The notes under the pieces were generated by a model. That model saw only the letters and a program-made list of their open reading frames with translations. It ran no database searches and was not told where the DNA came from. Source: Eumeta japonica (Eukaryota > Arthropoda > Insecta > Lepidoptera > Psychidae). From it: DNA of 64,000 nucleotides. The number at the start of each line of letters is the position of its first letter. Position 1 is the first letter of the stretch. Positions 33,460-45,109 of the stretch are shown here, in pieces. Position numbers and translations under genes: made by a program. Location: NCBI GenBank assembly GCA_005406025.1, contig BGZK01000085.1:186001-250000 (forward strand), written 5' to 3'.

Positions 33460-34590
33460 TATACTACTCTTGCTTCGTGTTATTAAAGTATAAAAATTAA
33501 ATAATCAAACCATCATAGAGATCGAATTGGGTGCAAGAAAAAAAATACATGTACGACGCAATAGCCTTCCTGACAACCTCATCTGCACGGATACTGCTCA
33601 TCTTAAAATGTACTTATAATCTAGATTTTATCTTACTCGTGTGGTTATATTTGATTTTACTCATGTAATTTAGATTTAGATCATAAAAATAACGGTGTTT
33701 TAAGTAATAATTTTTAAGGTGTGCCGTGAACAAATAATCAGTTTGCCACATTTACAAAAGAAATTACGCATTATGAAAATTGTAACACACGAATAGAATT
33801 ACAATCAGTTCACGGCAGTGATCAATTGTAATTAATTTGACAAATTTTCAAAATTTGCAAGTCTAGTACGACCCCTAGATAAGAGAGATTGCATAACGTA
33901 ACTAACTTTGCTCATCACTCCTTTACTGCGTACGCTTGAATATCGTGACACTAATGATTAGCGTGATCACTTGACGTAACCATTTGATATGATCTTAATG
34001 CAAATAAAATCTCGCTTCTATAAATCTTCTTATTAACTCTATGGAGAATAAAACAATAAAAATCAATATTTACACATCGATGCGTTCACCCAGCGCTCTA
34101 AGAGAGATTACTCTAGACGTTTTTAATTTAAAATTCTTCCACTTTCAAATATAAATGTTGCGTAGTAACGTATTTGTTTCGATACTTCCGAGTGCCATTT
34201 ATGAGTTTAGAAAAATTCATACATTTATGAATTTTGTTGTATTTGTATATGGAAATATCCAAGGACGAGAAAAGTTACAATTCTGATTTTAATTGTATAA
34301 AAGAAAGATCTAAGGTCATCCAAGAAATTAATGCTCAACGCTAGTACGACCCTTAGGTAAGAGGGTCTCTGCAGGGCCCTTCCTTTCGCTCATCACGTTG
34401 GCGCGACAGAACGGCCTTATAGGGCGGCTCTTCTTTAGGACATCATGCCAGGTCTGCTGGTCTAATTAATAATATTTAATTTTAGGTTAAGTTAAGAGTT
34501 CAATTTATTTACATGATAAACTATACAAAAACACCGTGAAGTGATTTTGAGAATGAAATACAAATGAGAGAAACATCACCGTAGTGTTTA
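33460..34590. other. AT-rich stretch with a diverged 55-bp direct duplication
   Basis: CTAGTACGACCCCTAG at 33863 and CTAGTACGACCCTTAG at 34341 are each followed exactly 47 bp later by GCTCATCAC (33910 and 34388). Conserved spacing shows a diverged duplication of about 55 bp, 478 bp apart. No coding content. Confidence 0.5.
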
Positions 34591-34596
34591 AATAAG

Positions 34597-35022
34597 AACA
34601 CGTGTGGCACTCGGGGACTGCCGCGGTAAAGCTATTGCATAGTATTTTTTATCAACTTAACCAATTATAATTATTTATTTATTTTATTTATGCAGTATTT
34701 TTTTTTTGAGGAGGTGCCCTAACGCCGAACCTTTAAGCAGGCATGAGTCACCAGATTGCGGGGCGAAGAGGGGGATTACGCATGCGCAGTAACGCCGATA
34801 CAACCAATGCCACCTAGAGGCGAGTTGCTGAACTAAAGAGACAAACGTGATATTTCAAAAAAGTCATTAAAAGTTCTGCTATTCATCAATAGATGGCAAA
34901 AGTAAAAAGTATCATCGCTGTGCCGGTCGGAGTGGGGGGTGTTAGGTTATTTTCGTTACGAAATTTCTGGATTCGGTCTCCACGCTCAAGGCCCGCGATA
35001 GAAGCTATGCAATAGCTTAAAA
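34597..35022 (+). mobile_element. 425-bp dispersed repeat, second copy
   Basis: An almost full-length inverted copy of 12431-12855, starting AACACGTGTGGCAC and ending GCAATAGCTTAAAA. Unlike the first copy it is not inside a recognisable transposase, which confirms that the block is an independent element. Confidence 0.75.
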
Positions 35023-35070
35023 ATTATCGAATAAGATTTTCATGCATTTTTCAAATGAATAACAATCGTA

Positions 35071-35315
35071 CAGCTAAGTAGGCTTTACAAGTTAACGAGT
35101 AATAGTCGACCAACTTATAAAATATACTCGAATAAGTAAAAAGCTAAATACACAAATTTCATTTCCATTGAAAATTACTTAGCTGACGTTGTTGGTTTAA
35201 AAGAAGTAGTAAATACAAGTTTATGAATTATGTAAATATACAAACTTTCTTAACATCCGTCCTATGTGGCCCGTTTTAGACGTTATTAACCGTTGAAGCG
35301 TGAACTCACCACTTA
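35071..35315 (-). repeat. Dispersed repeat, inverted partner of 48683-48922
   Basis: Shares CAGCTAAGTAG, TAACGAGTAATA, CATTGAAAATT, GTAGTAAATA and CCGTCCTATGTGG in order with the reverse complement of 48683-48922, with indels between. A diverged pair of an unclassified dispersed element. Confidence 0.6.
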
Positions 35316-35770
35316 ATAGAATCAAATAAAAAGCGCCCCTTCTTTGACGGGGCAACTACAAAACTACATGCGCGTGGCTAAGTATTTTTTTCAAACACAG
35401 CACTTCCCTTATTCTACTGAGATGATGTTCGCTTGTTGTTAATGTATAAATAATGGTATGGTATTAAAAGCATAATCCTATATTATAGAGTTTAAAGATC
35501 CAACCAGAGGCAGTTACTAGCTAAATCATTGGCACTATAAAAGCAATGTTGTTACAGTGCCATTTTAGATGTAAATGTCATTGGCGTGTCCGAAACAGAA
35601 ACAATGATTTTTAACTGTATTTTATATTTTCTCGTATGAACCGGTATTTCGTCATTTTCATATATGATGAATAAAATATATTTGCAGCATGAATTAATAT
35701 CATCAGAGTACCTGATTATCTATCAAATAATATATTAACGTTAAAGAAAACAAAGGCTAAAAGAGTACTA
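35316..35770. other. AT-rich intron flank, nothing recognised
   Basis: AT-rich sequence directly downstream of the MED13 exon donor. No feature was found. Confidence 0.4.
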
Positions 35771-35772
35771 AC

Positions 35773-36124
35773 GGCTAGCGATGAGTTCGGGAGCGACGAG
35801 TCCGCTGAGGTCAGGTTCTTCGCCGTACCAAAAGATCCAAAGCTCTTTGGCGGCGCGCAGCGAGAGCGGCGGCGGCGCGGGCGGCGGGGACGGCGTCACG
35901 TCGAGCAGGTCGGCGGGCGGCTGCGGCGCCGGCACGCGCCGCCACACGCACAGGATGTCGCCGGCCAGGCAGCGCGCGTAGCTGCTGATCACGGGGTCGG
36001 CCAGCGGCGCCGCCTCGTCACCCTCGCCGCCGCCCCCGCCCCCGCCCATGCCGCGCCCGCCAGTTCCGCTGCCCCCGCTCTCGCCCCATACCAGCTTACG
36101 CCATTTTATACCGTAGAGCTCAGT
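35773..36124 (-). CDS. MED13: MED13 (skuld) N-terminal coding exon
   Basis: Partial CDS: one internal exon. Mediator subunit 13 is the large scaffold of the CDK8 kinase module, which associates with Mediator in the nucleus and regulates RNA polymerase II transcription. On the minus strand the exon follows TTGTTTCAG (AG at 36126-36125) and ends at GTTAGT (GT at 35772-35771). The translation starts TELYGIKWRKLVWGES, continues with DPVISSYARCLAGDILCVW and ends with KELWIFWYGEEPDL and LVAPEL. These line up in order with the conserved N-terminal block of animal MED13 (human LTGIKWKKYVW, DPILSSFSRCLKADVLGVW, ELWIFWWGEDP). Two low-complexity insertions are conspicuous: a Gly-rich stretch of about 25 residues after GES and a Pro-rich stretch of about 30 after CVWRR. 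Length 352 bp, so the exon changes phase. The start codon lies in an upstream exon outside or not found in the window. Confidence 0.9.
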
Positions 36125-36849
36125 CTGAAACAAGGTCAATTGTTAAAATTCTCTATTAACAACCTGTATAAGTTCGATTATTGTAGTGGAATTGTAATAT
36201 GGCCAAACGTAAGAAATTATGTTTAATTATATTATTGTTATATATATAATACGTCGAGTCGCATGACATTTTCAGCCGTCTTGACTATCGTTCTTCAATA
36301 ACAGCAGATAATGGTGATCAATTTTTTTTAGCGAGGGGTTCGAAAAATACCTTTTACAGTGCACAAAAAATTACTGAATACAGTTCCCTACCGACATCAA
36401 CAGAACAACGAGATGAAGAGGTGCAATCTAGATATCGTAAAAATATTGAAAATCGGTCAGATGAACAAAAATAATTTGGGAGATAACCTACATACATTCT
36501 GATGATGTACAATTTAACACCAATTCGTTGACCGGTAAAATTCATGGTGAATTATTTTTTAGAAGACAAAATATAGATAAAACCCCTCAATGCTAGACTT
36601 GTAACTAGGAGTTAGACGATGTCAAGATAAAAATACCATAGTTAAAAAAAAAATTAAAGCTGTACAATCAATGATATTAGAAAGAGATAAATTATATGCA
36701 AAGAAAATGAAAAAAGAACTATGAGATAACAATGTCTTTTGAGATTTCCAAATTGTTTGTAATATCAAAAAATAAAACATCATAATTTGTAAATTAAAAT
36801 AAATAACATTAGTTTGGCTTTCACATATCGGCGCTCCGAGCAACAATTA

Positions 36850-37550
36850 CATATTATATATATTTATATATATCAAAACAACACATGATAGACTGTGCAA
36901 GCCTGGTGAATGTGAAATAAAAGTCAATACGCATATTAAGATTTGAAGTGTAAAATTTAGCCATTTAATTTAAACAAAACAACAATAATGTTGCAAATGA
37001 ATTAAATTAAAAAATAAAGTTTTAACCGATAGAAAAAATTGTCACTACAAAAATAAATAAATAAATTGTCAACAAATCAGACACATTTTGAAAAAGCTGA
37101 AAGGGAAGATGTGTAAGGGAGAAGTTAAGGAACAGGAGAAATCCTACGGAGAAACATAATACATTTAAAGAAAGTAGAAGGCATTGAGAAGTTCACGAAA
37201 ATAAAAACAAATCACCTAAAAAAAACAAATTAATGAGACATACAATACAACGCACGAAATTTTGCCGCTCTGAATGCCAGCGAATGACAAAATGCGTAGA
37301 TTTAAAACTCCCTAACCTTTCCTTCTTTTTCTTCGCGTTTCCATTTTACGTCATTAAGACGCTTTCGTGACTACCTTCACAGCGGAAGGTCTCGTGCGTT
37401 ATACTGTACATGTACTGTAATGACTTATATAGGATCACTATAATTGATTGTAGTTTAAGTTTTCACTATAATTAATGAAGTAGTTCATGTACAGAAAAAA
37501 AATATTATAAAATAGTTATATATTATTATAAATTAACGCCTATTTCCCGG
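36850..37550. other. AT-rich stretch, nothing recognised
   Basis: AT-rich with a TATATATATTTATATATAT run near 36855. No gene or element seen; frames on the minus strand are Phe/Ile/Leu-rich chance. Confidence 0.4.
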
Positions 37551-37552
37551 AG

Positions 37553-37607
37553 AGACAGGCAAAGACTATATATAAAAATATATATTATATATAGTCTTTG
37601 CCTGTCT
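37553..37607. repeat. 22-bp perfect hairpin with 11-nt loop
   Basis: AGACAGGCAAAGACTATATA plus two bases (37553-37574) is followed after an 11-nt AT loop by its exact 22-nt complement (37586-37607). The arm length equals a mature small RNA, but the hairpin is shorter than a typical insect pre-miRNA and matches none I know. It might be a snap-back duplication at a repair site. Confidence 0.9.
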
Positions 37608-37609
37608 TA

Positions 37610-38635
37610 TAGTCATATAGGTCTTCACACGGTACGATTTTTACATATCTCTCTAGCTTTACTGACGTCCATTAATGGTTTCATGCAAATTCGTCAGTTT
37701 CGGGTGCTTAAAATTTGATCCTAGAATGTATGTAGTGTTTGTATATCCAATATTGTATGACAATGTCTAGGGCACATGGGTGGTAGAAGGGGCAGTCACG
37801 TGAGAGCCGGTGGCGAAAACGGATGCCTACTGAAATCCACACGTGTGGTAATGAGCCAATAAACAACACGGTATGCAGAATACTACTGACCTGCAGAAAC
37901 ACAAGTTGAGAGATGTCGAAATAAATTATCAAGTTAACCAGTTGCTGTATAAAACCAATGTGCTATTATATTATTAGGCAAGGTGTTGTTAAAAAAATGA
38001 TAAACAAAAAAAAACCAGTCTGTATTTATTGTTTAAGAACTACAATTTGATCACTGACAGAAAACGAGAACAACACAAGGTACACCGAAAAGCGTTAAGT
38101 TGCAAGCTTAATATATTATTTTTTATGAATTCTGAAATACTATTTATGAAAATGCATCAAATGACACATACAAGCCACATCAATTAATATTGATGTCAAT
38201 ATACATTATGATTCCGTTTGTGACGCATAATGTAATTAAATTTTGTTCATACTACAAGATTAAGATTTCCATATATCCGGATCAAAATATAATCGTCCCA
38301 CTAGTCACGTAACTCTGTTCACGGAAGACGCGTGCCACTCCAGCGACGTCGCTATCACAATGCTAACCTTAACTTTGATATATATTCGAATAACGAAAAC
38401 GCATCACGACCCTGCCATTCCACAAAAATACGTACGTCTGCGGCGACACGTCTCGCGACACCGATACCTTCGATACGGCACGAAATATGAACCGCGGCAC
38501 CAGTTCATATTTACATGGGGACCACCGTGGTGCCGATGGGGTTACAAAAATACAAACTTTCAGCTAAAGGGCGACTAACTGCATTTTCAAAGGTCGTGAC
38601 CGTGTAAACAACAGTATCACACAATAAAGAAAGTA
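37610..38635. other. Mostly AT-rich stretch with a mid-GC block at 38290-38580
   Basis: A 72-codon plus frame (38360-38578) lies in a block of near-even composition. It has many His/Arg/Tyr residues and no recognised motif or splice edges. Confidence 0.3.
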
Positions 38636-38639
38636 TCTG

Positions 38640-38765
38640 CAAGTAGGCGTACGAACATACGCGCAGAGCACCCGCGCGGGCTCGGCGGTCGCGGCCCGGC
38701 GACGACGTACTGCACCCGGTCGCGACCGAAAACGGTTATCGCGCGTACAATCATTATACGATAAG
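38640..38765. other. GC/CpG-rich patch
   Basis: About 120 CpG-dense bp with CCCGCGCGGGC, a near-perfect palindrome. No coding content. Confidence 0.3.
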
Positions 38766-38769
38766 TTAA

Positions 38770-39835
38770 AAAGATTATAGTATATAGTGCGCGGTTTCTG
38801 GTGGTCTTTCTACCTCAAGAAATAATAAATAATTTGTTTGAATGACCCAAAATATAGCTTATTGTTTAATATTTTGATTTGGAATCTTAATAATTATCGT
38901 GTAAATAAGGAATTTATTTTTAAACAACGATTCCAAGATCATTGTACATGAGATAATATTTAATATACACTGACAAGATGCACCAATACACACTATTATG
39001 TCACTACATAGCATAAGCCACTTTAAACTCGCCTATTTATTACAATGATGGGCCACTATTTATAAATAATTCTTTAGTTAGTATCTCTTTTAGTCAATAA
39101 TTATATCATTTGATATTCGTTATGTGCAATCCAAACAGTTTTATTCGCACGAAATGCGACTTGCTATTGAAAATGTGTAAATAGTTTAATATTTGCAAAA
39201 TTATTTCTAACACTGTAAAATAATATTTCTGAAACTCAAGTATTTTTTATTAAATTTTCTTATTAAAGCTGTATGTTATAAAAAAAAATTGAAAATATGA
39301 AAATATAAATGTCTTAAATATGTTACTACTGCATATTTATAAATGGTATCTATTTCTGAAACTATTGGTGATTTTTTATATTTAATGAATATGATTTTAG
39401 GTAAAATTTCGTTCCGATTCAGCCATTGGACGCCTATTGCTAGACATGTTTCCATAACTAACAAATATTAGTTTTATTAATGTTGTGGCAGCCCTAGATT
39501 TCCGACTTCTAATACCTTCGACGCGGCGGCATAAGCGCGAGTTCGAAGACGTTGGCCCACTGATACTCACCATTTACACTGTGATAGTATCTACCTCAGA
39601 AACATGAACGAATTTGTTACCGAATAAATAAAAGGAATGCCTATATAGGTATATCCTTGGTATAATTTTTTCCCAAAAATGACTTTTGGTGAAAATGATT
39701 GCAATCGATTCTATTAGTGATACAGATAGTTTGGCAATGTCGAGAAAAAAAAAGAAACACCGGTATGTATGTCCAGAAGGTTGTCCATGGTATAATAAAC
39801 CAGGCTACTGACGAGGAAACATGCATGCATCTTTC
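38770..39835. other. AT-rich stretch, nothing recognised
   Basis: AT-rich, interrupted by a small CpG-rich patch at 39500-39560. No gene recognised. Confidence 0.35.
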
Positions 39836-39839
39836 AATA

Positions 39840-40090
39840 CCAGGCAGACGTGCATACGCCTTGCGTGCGTATGACGATCGCTACAACGGTGGTAGGGGGC
39901 CAGGAGGCGCGGGCGCCGCGACCTTGCACAAGCAAATAGCGGGCGAGTTCGTCGACCGGGGCGGGCGGCGGCGGGCGGCGGTCGGCGGCGCGCCCCTCGC
40001 GGATGCCGCCTGCGCCGCTCACACATCTGCTTTTAGAAGGCGCCCCGATATCGTCGCTTATTCCCCGAGACCACCTGGCATGTCCCTTGC
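39840..40090. other. GC-rich patch open on several frames
   Basis: Dense GGGCGGCGGCGGGCGGCGG sequence around 39955-40015. One plus frame (39699-40166, 155 codons) and two minus frames (62 and 73 codons) overlap, which is the signature of composition and not coding. A splice acceptor or donor pair is not evident. Candidate regulatory DNA. Confidence 0.35.
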
Positions 40091-40094
40091 ATTA

Positions 40095-40915
40095 GGAAAT
40101 GTCATACGCCATTACACGCTACTAAAAGTATTTTTTAAACGACTAAAACTTTTTTTGCTACTTTAGCGTATCATTACTTAGTCCGCGCTCGCCCGGTGCG
40201 GTTTGAGGGATGATAACGACCGTCGCGACACGTAAAGTTTAATTAGATTTGAAAATTCATTCTACTCGGGTAGACTTGCCCGTGGTTATTGGAATCTATT
40301 TCGAATACAACAATCTGAACCACTTTTTTATAATAGTTCTAGTTTATAACCGACCTCAAAGTTAAGCACAAATGAGCAACATGTATTTATTAATATACTG
40401 CCCTATATTTTTTATATACATTCAAACTACGAATTAATACCTCAACGTTCTTAAAAGATAAATTATACAACATTATAAATCATCACTTAACTATTTTCAA
40501 TACAATTCTTTGAATATCATTCAGGATTGAACAGTTTTCTAGGTTTTATCACAACGTCAAAACGTTGACATTTAATTTGTTTGTAGCATATCTGCAGCAT
40601 CTGCGACATCCAGAGTACCCTATATCTCGAAACTAGCAGTACAGTTTTAGAAGGTTAATAATTCTGATGTTTCTATAGGAATTTTACACAACGACAAGCA
40701 AGACTATAAGGTAGTGTGATCTCTAAGATCTTATCTTTATTATTATTTCTTTTTCAATTTTATATTTGATACGAAAGGGTATGTCTGTACCGACATCTAC
40801 ACATATATCCATACATGACACAAGAAATAACATCAGTTCAAAAAGTAGCAGTTCAGATTTCGAATGGGTTTTTGTGAACGCCGGGAAAATGGTACAATTT
40901 AATTAATCGTTCATT
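40095..40915. other. AT-rich stretch with a small GC patch
   Basis: A 60-bp CpG-rich patch at 40170-40235; the rest is AT-rich without recognised features. Confidence 0.35.
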
Positions 40916-40919
40916 CAAA

Positions 40920-41255
40920 TCGGAAGCGTTCGCGGTGCCGGTTGTTCTATAACAAATTAACGGAGGCACCGCAGCAAGAACTCGGTCGTGTCACTGTAGA
41001 AAGTGAAACGGCGTGCGGCGGGCGGCAGCGGGCGGCGGCGGGCGGCGCACCGGCCGGCGCGGCGGCCGCCGGCTCTAGAAAGCGGCGGAGACGTCGCCGC
41101 CGCACGCCCGCGCCCGCCGGCGACCTCCGAACGCATTCCGATACGCTGTTGCGTGTCGGCGCCGCGACACGTCGTCATTGTTCGAACGCGAGCGATCTGC
41201 TTTTCGATAACGTCCACACTCGAGACGACCTCTGTGACGTCGACGGCGTCTAAAT
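40920..41255. other. GC-rich patch open on several frames
   Basis: The densest GC block of the right half: GCGGGCGGCAGCGGGCGGCG repeats at 41015-41050, then GGCCGGCGCGGCGGCCGCCGG. Four frames of 65-136 codons on both strands overlap. The encoded Ala/Gly/Arg runs are low complexity. No known protein. Confidence 0.35.
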
Positions 41256-41259
41256 GGGC

Positions 41260-42035
41260 ATAATACTCCCAATAGGGTACGAGGATATGGTCGTGTGTTC
41301 CATAGACGTAATTAAATGTACGTAAATGTCCTTCGATAAAATTGCAGATCGAATGAGAAACACACATAAAAAATATGTGTGCTACATGTTTAAATTCACA
41401 TACATAGTGATATACCTAAATAAATATTTATAAACACTAAAATTAGATTACACTGTGACACATCACCATATCAAAAAACGTAATATTAAATATCTCGATT
41501 GATTTATCGATGAAGATTAAATTGTTATATCTAAAACTAAAAACCAGAATAAGAGAATTAACTATTTTTAGAATATAATCTAAAATCAAGTAAAGATTAC
41601 AAATACAAGTAGACTTAAAATAGGTTTATGAATATTGTTATGGATAAATCTGTTTAAGTATTCATTCTGGTCAGAGATCGACGAGAACAAGATCAATTCT
41701 ATACTCGCTTATACCTGCGTGAAACTCCAACTTCGCTCAAAGTGTGCCAGTGAAGTACCGGACTACTCGGATGTTTCATAACACCCCATTGAAGTAACTA
41801 AAGCGAGCAAAACATTTGCAGCACAAAGCGAGCGGGCGTTGCGCGATTCCATTCTCGCGCGTTGATGTCTTTTACATTGCAACATTACTAAACTTCGTGA
41901 CACTGTGCAATACAGTTATATTTTATGGTGGAGTGCACATTCGACTAGTTTCACCTAGAGTGGCTCAATTATATACCTGAATTCTGAAATTCAATTTGTA
42001 ATTTACGTATGGAAAATAAAAGAATACAAAAATAG
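41260..42035. other. AT-rich stretch, nothing recognised
   Basis: AT-rich, with a small GC-richer patch at 41820-41870. No gene or repeat recognised. Confidence 0.35.
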
Positions 42036-42039
42036 AGTA

Positions 42040-42430
42040 GGAAATAACGACACGCTAATTCGTTTACATAACTTTATCGCTGGCGTCAAAGTGCAATAAA
42101 GTCCTCGAAAGAGGGTCAAGAGGCGATGCAAATCACAGTCAAACGAGAGTTGTGAACGGGAAAACCACCACGGCCAAAAAAATCGAGCACCGCTAATCCG
42201 GTGCGAGCGAAACGGTCTATCTCGCGCGAGTGAGAGGGAAAACCCAAGAAAGAGACGGCGGATCGAGCAATACACGAGCTGGCAACGTCGCACGATCGCC
42301 GGTTACGTTACGTGTTCTCGGTTATGCGGGGGTAAACAATCGATGATGACAATGTACTGCGCGTGCGATGCGCTCGCCTCTTTCCCTGCGCTGCACGGAT
42401 CATATCCGCTTGCTCGTGACAATTACATTA
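42040..42430. promoter_or_regulatory. Mid-GC block with transcription-factor-like motifs
   Basis: About 390 bp of CpG-containing DNA with ATGCAAAT (octamer type, 42136), GCTAATCC (homeodomain type, 42192) and ATCGATGATGAC. The motif density and the contrast with the AT-rich flanks suggest a cis-regulatory element. No conserved open frame (the 96-codon minus frame has no recognised motif). Confidence 0.3.
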
Positions 42431-42434
42431 TCGC

Positions 42435-43300
42435 TTCTATATCAAAACGTAATAATAATAATTTGTAAGCGCACAAAATGTTTTCATCTAAATTACATCT
42501 CGTAGTATCTGCGATCGTTCTAATAGTTAATTATAAAACTTTACGACAATGTGTCACTAGACGTGCCGCGGCATTGCGCGAGTGCGTGTCGACTTCCGCC
42601 GTCGTCGAGGCGTGCGCAGCTGCACGGACCACACCTACCTCTATCAAACATCAACATTTTATCTTATCGATTCGCGAGACATATTTCACAGTTTCCATTG
42701 TCTAAAGAATTACAATGCAACATCCACAAAAAAGTGTCTATGCTTACAAAATAACATAATATCTGTAGTTTGACCAATTGAATAATATAGATAGAATTGT
42801 CGTAAACGGGAAACATTTTATGTATATTGTTAAGTTCGATAACAATAACTCGGTTTCTTTTTTGGTTTTACTACAATTGACGTCAATCGATGTACTTTAA
42901 TATCATGAGAAAAGAAATAAGATAGTATTCGCTACGTCCTAATACAAAAAGCAACAACTGCTTTAACTAAACAATCAACATCAACGGTATCCGTACTTTC
43001 AATAATTGCATGAAATAGCATAAGTTCGTGCCTACTTTCCTAACGGGCGGGGTAGCTGTGACCAGACTCCCTTTGTAACATCTTTACGTATTCTTCTGCT
43101 TTACTTGCATTTGGTAACCATTTCGTGTAAGTTCGTTGGTTTCGGATACTAAAGAATTGCACTCTTCCTTCAATATGCATATATTTGGTTTTGATACATT
43201 ACATTTTATACTTACTATACTTTTGGTATCTATAGACATTTAAAAAAAAAAACAAAAATTAAAAATGGTGCCCCGCCATTTTTATTGTTTTTCTGTCCAC
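42435..43300. other. AT-rich stretch with a small GC patch
   Basis: A GC-richer patch at 42550-42630 carries three overlapping short plus frames; nothing else was recognised. Confidence 0.35.
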
Positions 43301-43307
43301 TAAAATA

Positions 43308-43959
43308 AATGAATCTAATACAGAAATTCGATACATTTTGAAGTATTATTACGAACAAGAGAAAAATGCGACACGAGCTAGTGTCGCTAAGAGTAGCACA
43401 AAACTTGTTCAAGCGTTTTCAGTCTGGTAATTTTGATATCAAAGATGAACCTCGCTCTGGTCGACCTGTTACGGATATAGTTGATACCGTTTTGGAAGAG
43501 GTAGAACAAGATCGGTATATTAGTTCTTACTACATACTTGAAGAGTTGAGGATTGACCACAAAACAGTTTTGACCCATTTGAAAAAACGTGGATATACAA
43601 AAAAGCTCGACTCCCACACGAGCTCACTGAAAAAAATCTAATGAATCACAGAAAAGGTGTTGTTTTTCAACATTATAATGCCAGACCCACTTATATTTTT
43701 AACCTTTCAACAAATATTTAAAATTTCTTTGAGAAGTGTTAATGCATCCGCCACCATATAGCCCTGAATTTGCGCCCTCAGATTTTCACCTGTTTCGGTA
43801 TCTTCATACATCAAAAGAGAATTGTCAAAACTACTTTGGCAGTTTTTTGATCAGAAATCTCAGAATTTCTACAGCAATGGGATTATGTCACTACCTACAA
43901 AATGGCGTAATATATATAATCTTATAGATAGAAATGAATGGACAGTGGATTACGAATGA
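43308..43959 (+). pseudogene. Mariner transposase relic with internal deletions
   Basis: The N-terminus TEIRYILKYYY at about 43318 is followed, after a small deletion and frameshift, by the HTH block VAQNLFKRFQSGNFDIKDE and RSGRP. ILEELRIDHKTVLTHLKKRG then follows, the end of the DNA-binding domain. After ELTEKNLMN a large deletion joins to GVVFQHYNARPTY, where the usual HQDNARPH has lost its catalytic Asp (Tyr instead). HPPYSPEFAPSDFHLFRYL follows at about 43744, and a frameshifted C-terminus with NGIMSLPTKW ends at the stop at 43957-43959. The first catalytic Asp region is deleted. At about 650 bp the coding relic is little more than half the usual 1.0-kb length. Confidence 0.85.
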
Positions 43960-44164
43960 ATAGCATGCCACATCCAACGGAAACGACAAAAGTTAAATCT
44001 TTTATACAGTTTAATCGTTCGGCTATACATTAATCAGTAGTATTTTTTTCGTATAATCATCGCATCTCATACATAGTACGTTTCCTCTTGGCATATTTAT
44101 GAAAAAGCAACAAGGCAAAGTTCTTTAACGCATTTAAGTGAACATGACTATGATTTTTCCGTTC

Positions 44165-44720
44165 AAGTCGTAAGGTGCGCTCCAACAAGAGCAGAGGACG
44201 GCGTCGCGCCGCAGCCGAGGCCGGCCGGGCCGCGAGGCGCGGACGCGCGTAATCGACCGGGCTCGTTATAATTGTTCCGGAATGAATCAAAGGCGACGAC
44301 GGATCGATCACGCGTGCCCGCCTCGATTGCAATGCTTCGATTGGAAATTTCCTATGTCACCGAACGGAGGAACGTTAATATCTAAAAGAGGCGAGTCGCA
44401 CAAGAAATATTGTGCATGTTGTTTTTGCGTTCGGTCAGTTCCTAGTCACTCCTGTGTCGAGGCTCACACCTTTCCGCGACTTTTTACTTCCGATCAACTT
44501 GGGACTAAGTCGTCCACCGCGATGGCGCAATGCGGGTAGGGCGCTGCTAATAACTGTCGCCAACCCTTCCGGAGACAGAGTCCGGTACGGAGATGACTTA
44601 GCGTGTTTTCCAAAACACGAATCCAGTGGTTTGATTTAAATGATAAATCGGTCAATTCGCACATGGTAACTCTCAAACCCGGTACCTTCTAATTAAAAAG
44701 CAACGCCCTTGACCACTGCT
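44165..44720. other. GC-rich patch and mid-GC block, function unknown
   Basis: 44180-44275 is strongly GC-rich. From 44280 to 44690 composition is intermediate, with open frames of 85 and 75 codons on plus and 60 on minus. The 85-codon frame is Cys/His-containing (KKYCACCFCVRS) but matches no zinc-finger spacing I know. A donor-like GCGG|GTAGGG lies at 44535. Possibly an unrecognised exon. Confidence 0.2.
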
Positions 44721-45109
44721 CGACCACCGCACGGTACACACGCTGTTTCCATGTTCCTATTTTATGCAAGCATTTGAAACGAGATCCAATTAATTTTTTT
44801 TACTCATTTACCTGTTATTATGACCTAGAACTGGGAAAACGCAAAAGATTAAATAAATGAAATGTTGCGCGAAGAACAATGCAAGACAGTTCTTTGTTTG
44901 TAGTGTCTAATAGATAATCCGATCGTTAACGTGTTAAGAATTATATAACTCATATGAAGTGGTTTAAAATTCGGTTTATTCAAATTATAATTTAGTAATA
45001 TAGAAGATTTTCCACTAGAAACGCATAATTACAACTCTTTGAAACAAGTCAAACGCCGATCGCTACTAAACCGAAGCTACAATTGAAAATGTTAGGAACA
45101 GGTTCGCGA

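Larger units (their letters stand above)
1..35772 (-). other. MED13 intron downstream of the recognised exon (inferred, incomplete)
   Basis: On the minus strand the recognised MED13 exon ends at a GT (35772-35771, context gttagt), and everything below this point reads as intron. I looked for the next conserved MED13 blocks (ECRTLLFKA, GKWFVQPY in any codon form) and found none, so the intron would run off the left edge and exceed 35 kb. It is filled with the transposon relics, repeats and GC-rich patches listed separately. This rests on one exon. A nested gene or a gene boundary inside the stretch is not excluded. Confidence 0.5.

Noticed and set aside
39699..40166. 155-codon plus-strand frame as a gene
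   Set aside because: The body is a Gly/Ala/Arg-rich GC patch with overlapping minus frames and an AT-rich, unrelated start; no homology or splice sites.
40942..41367. Frames of 103 and 136 codons on opposite strands
   Set aside because: Both run through GCGGGCGGC repeats and encode low-complexity sequence; the simultaneous openness points to composition.
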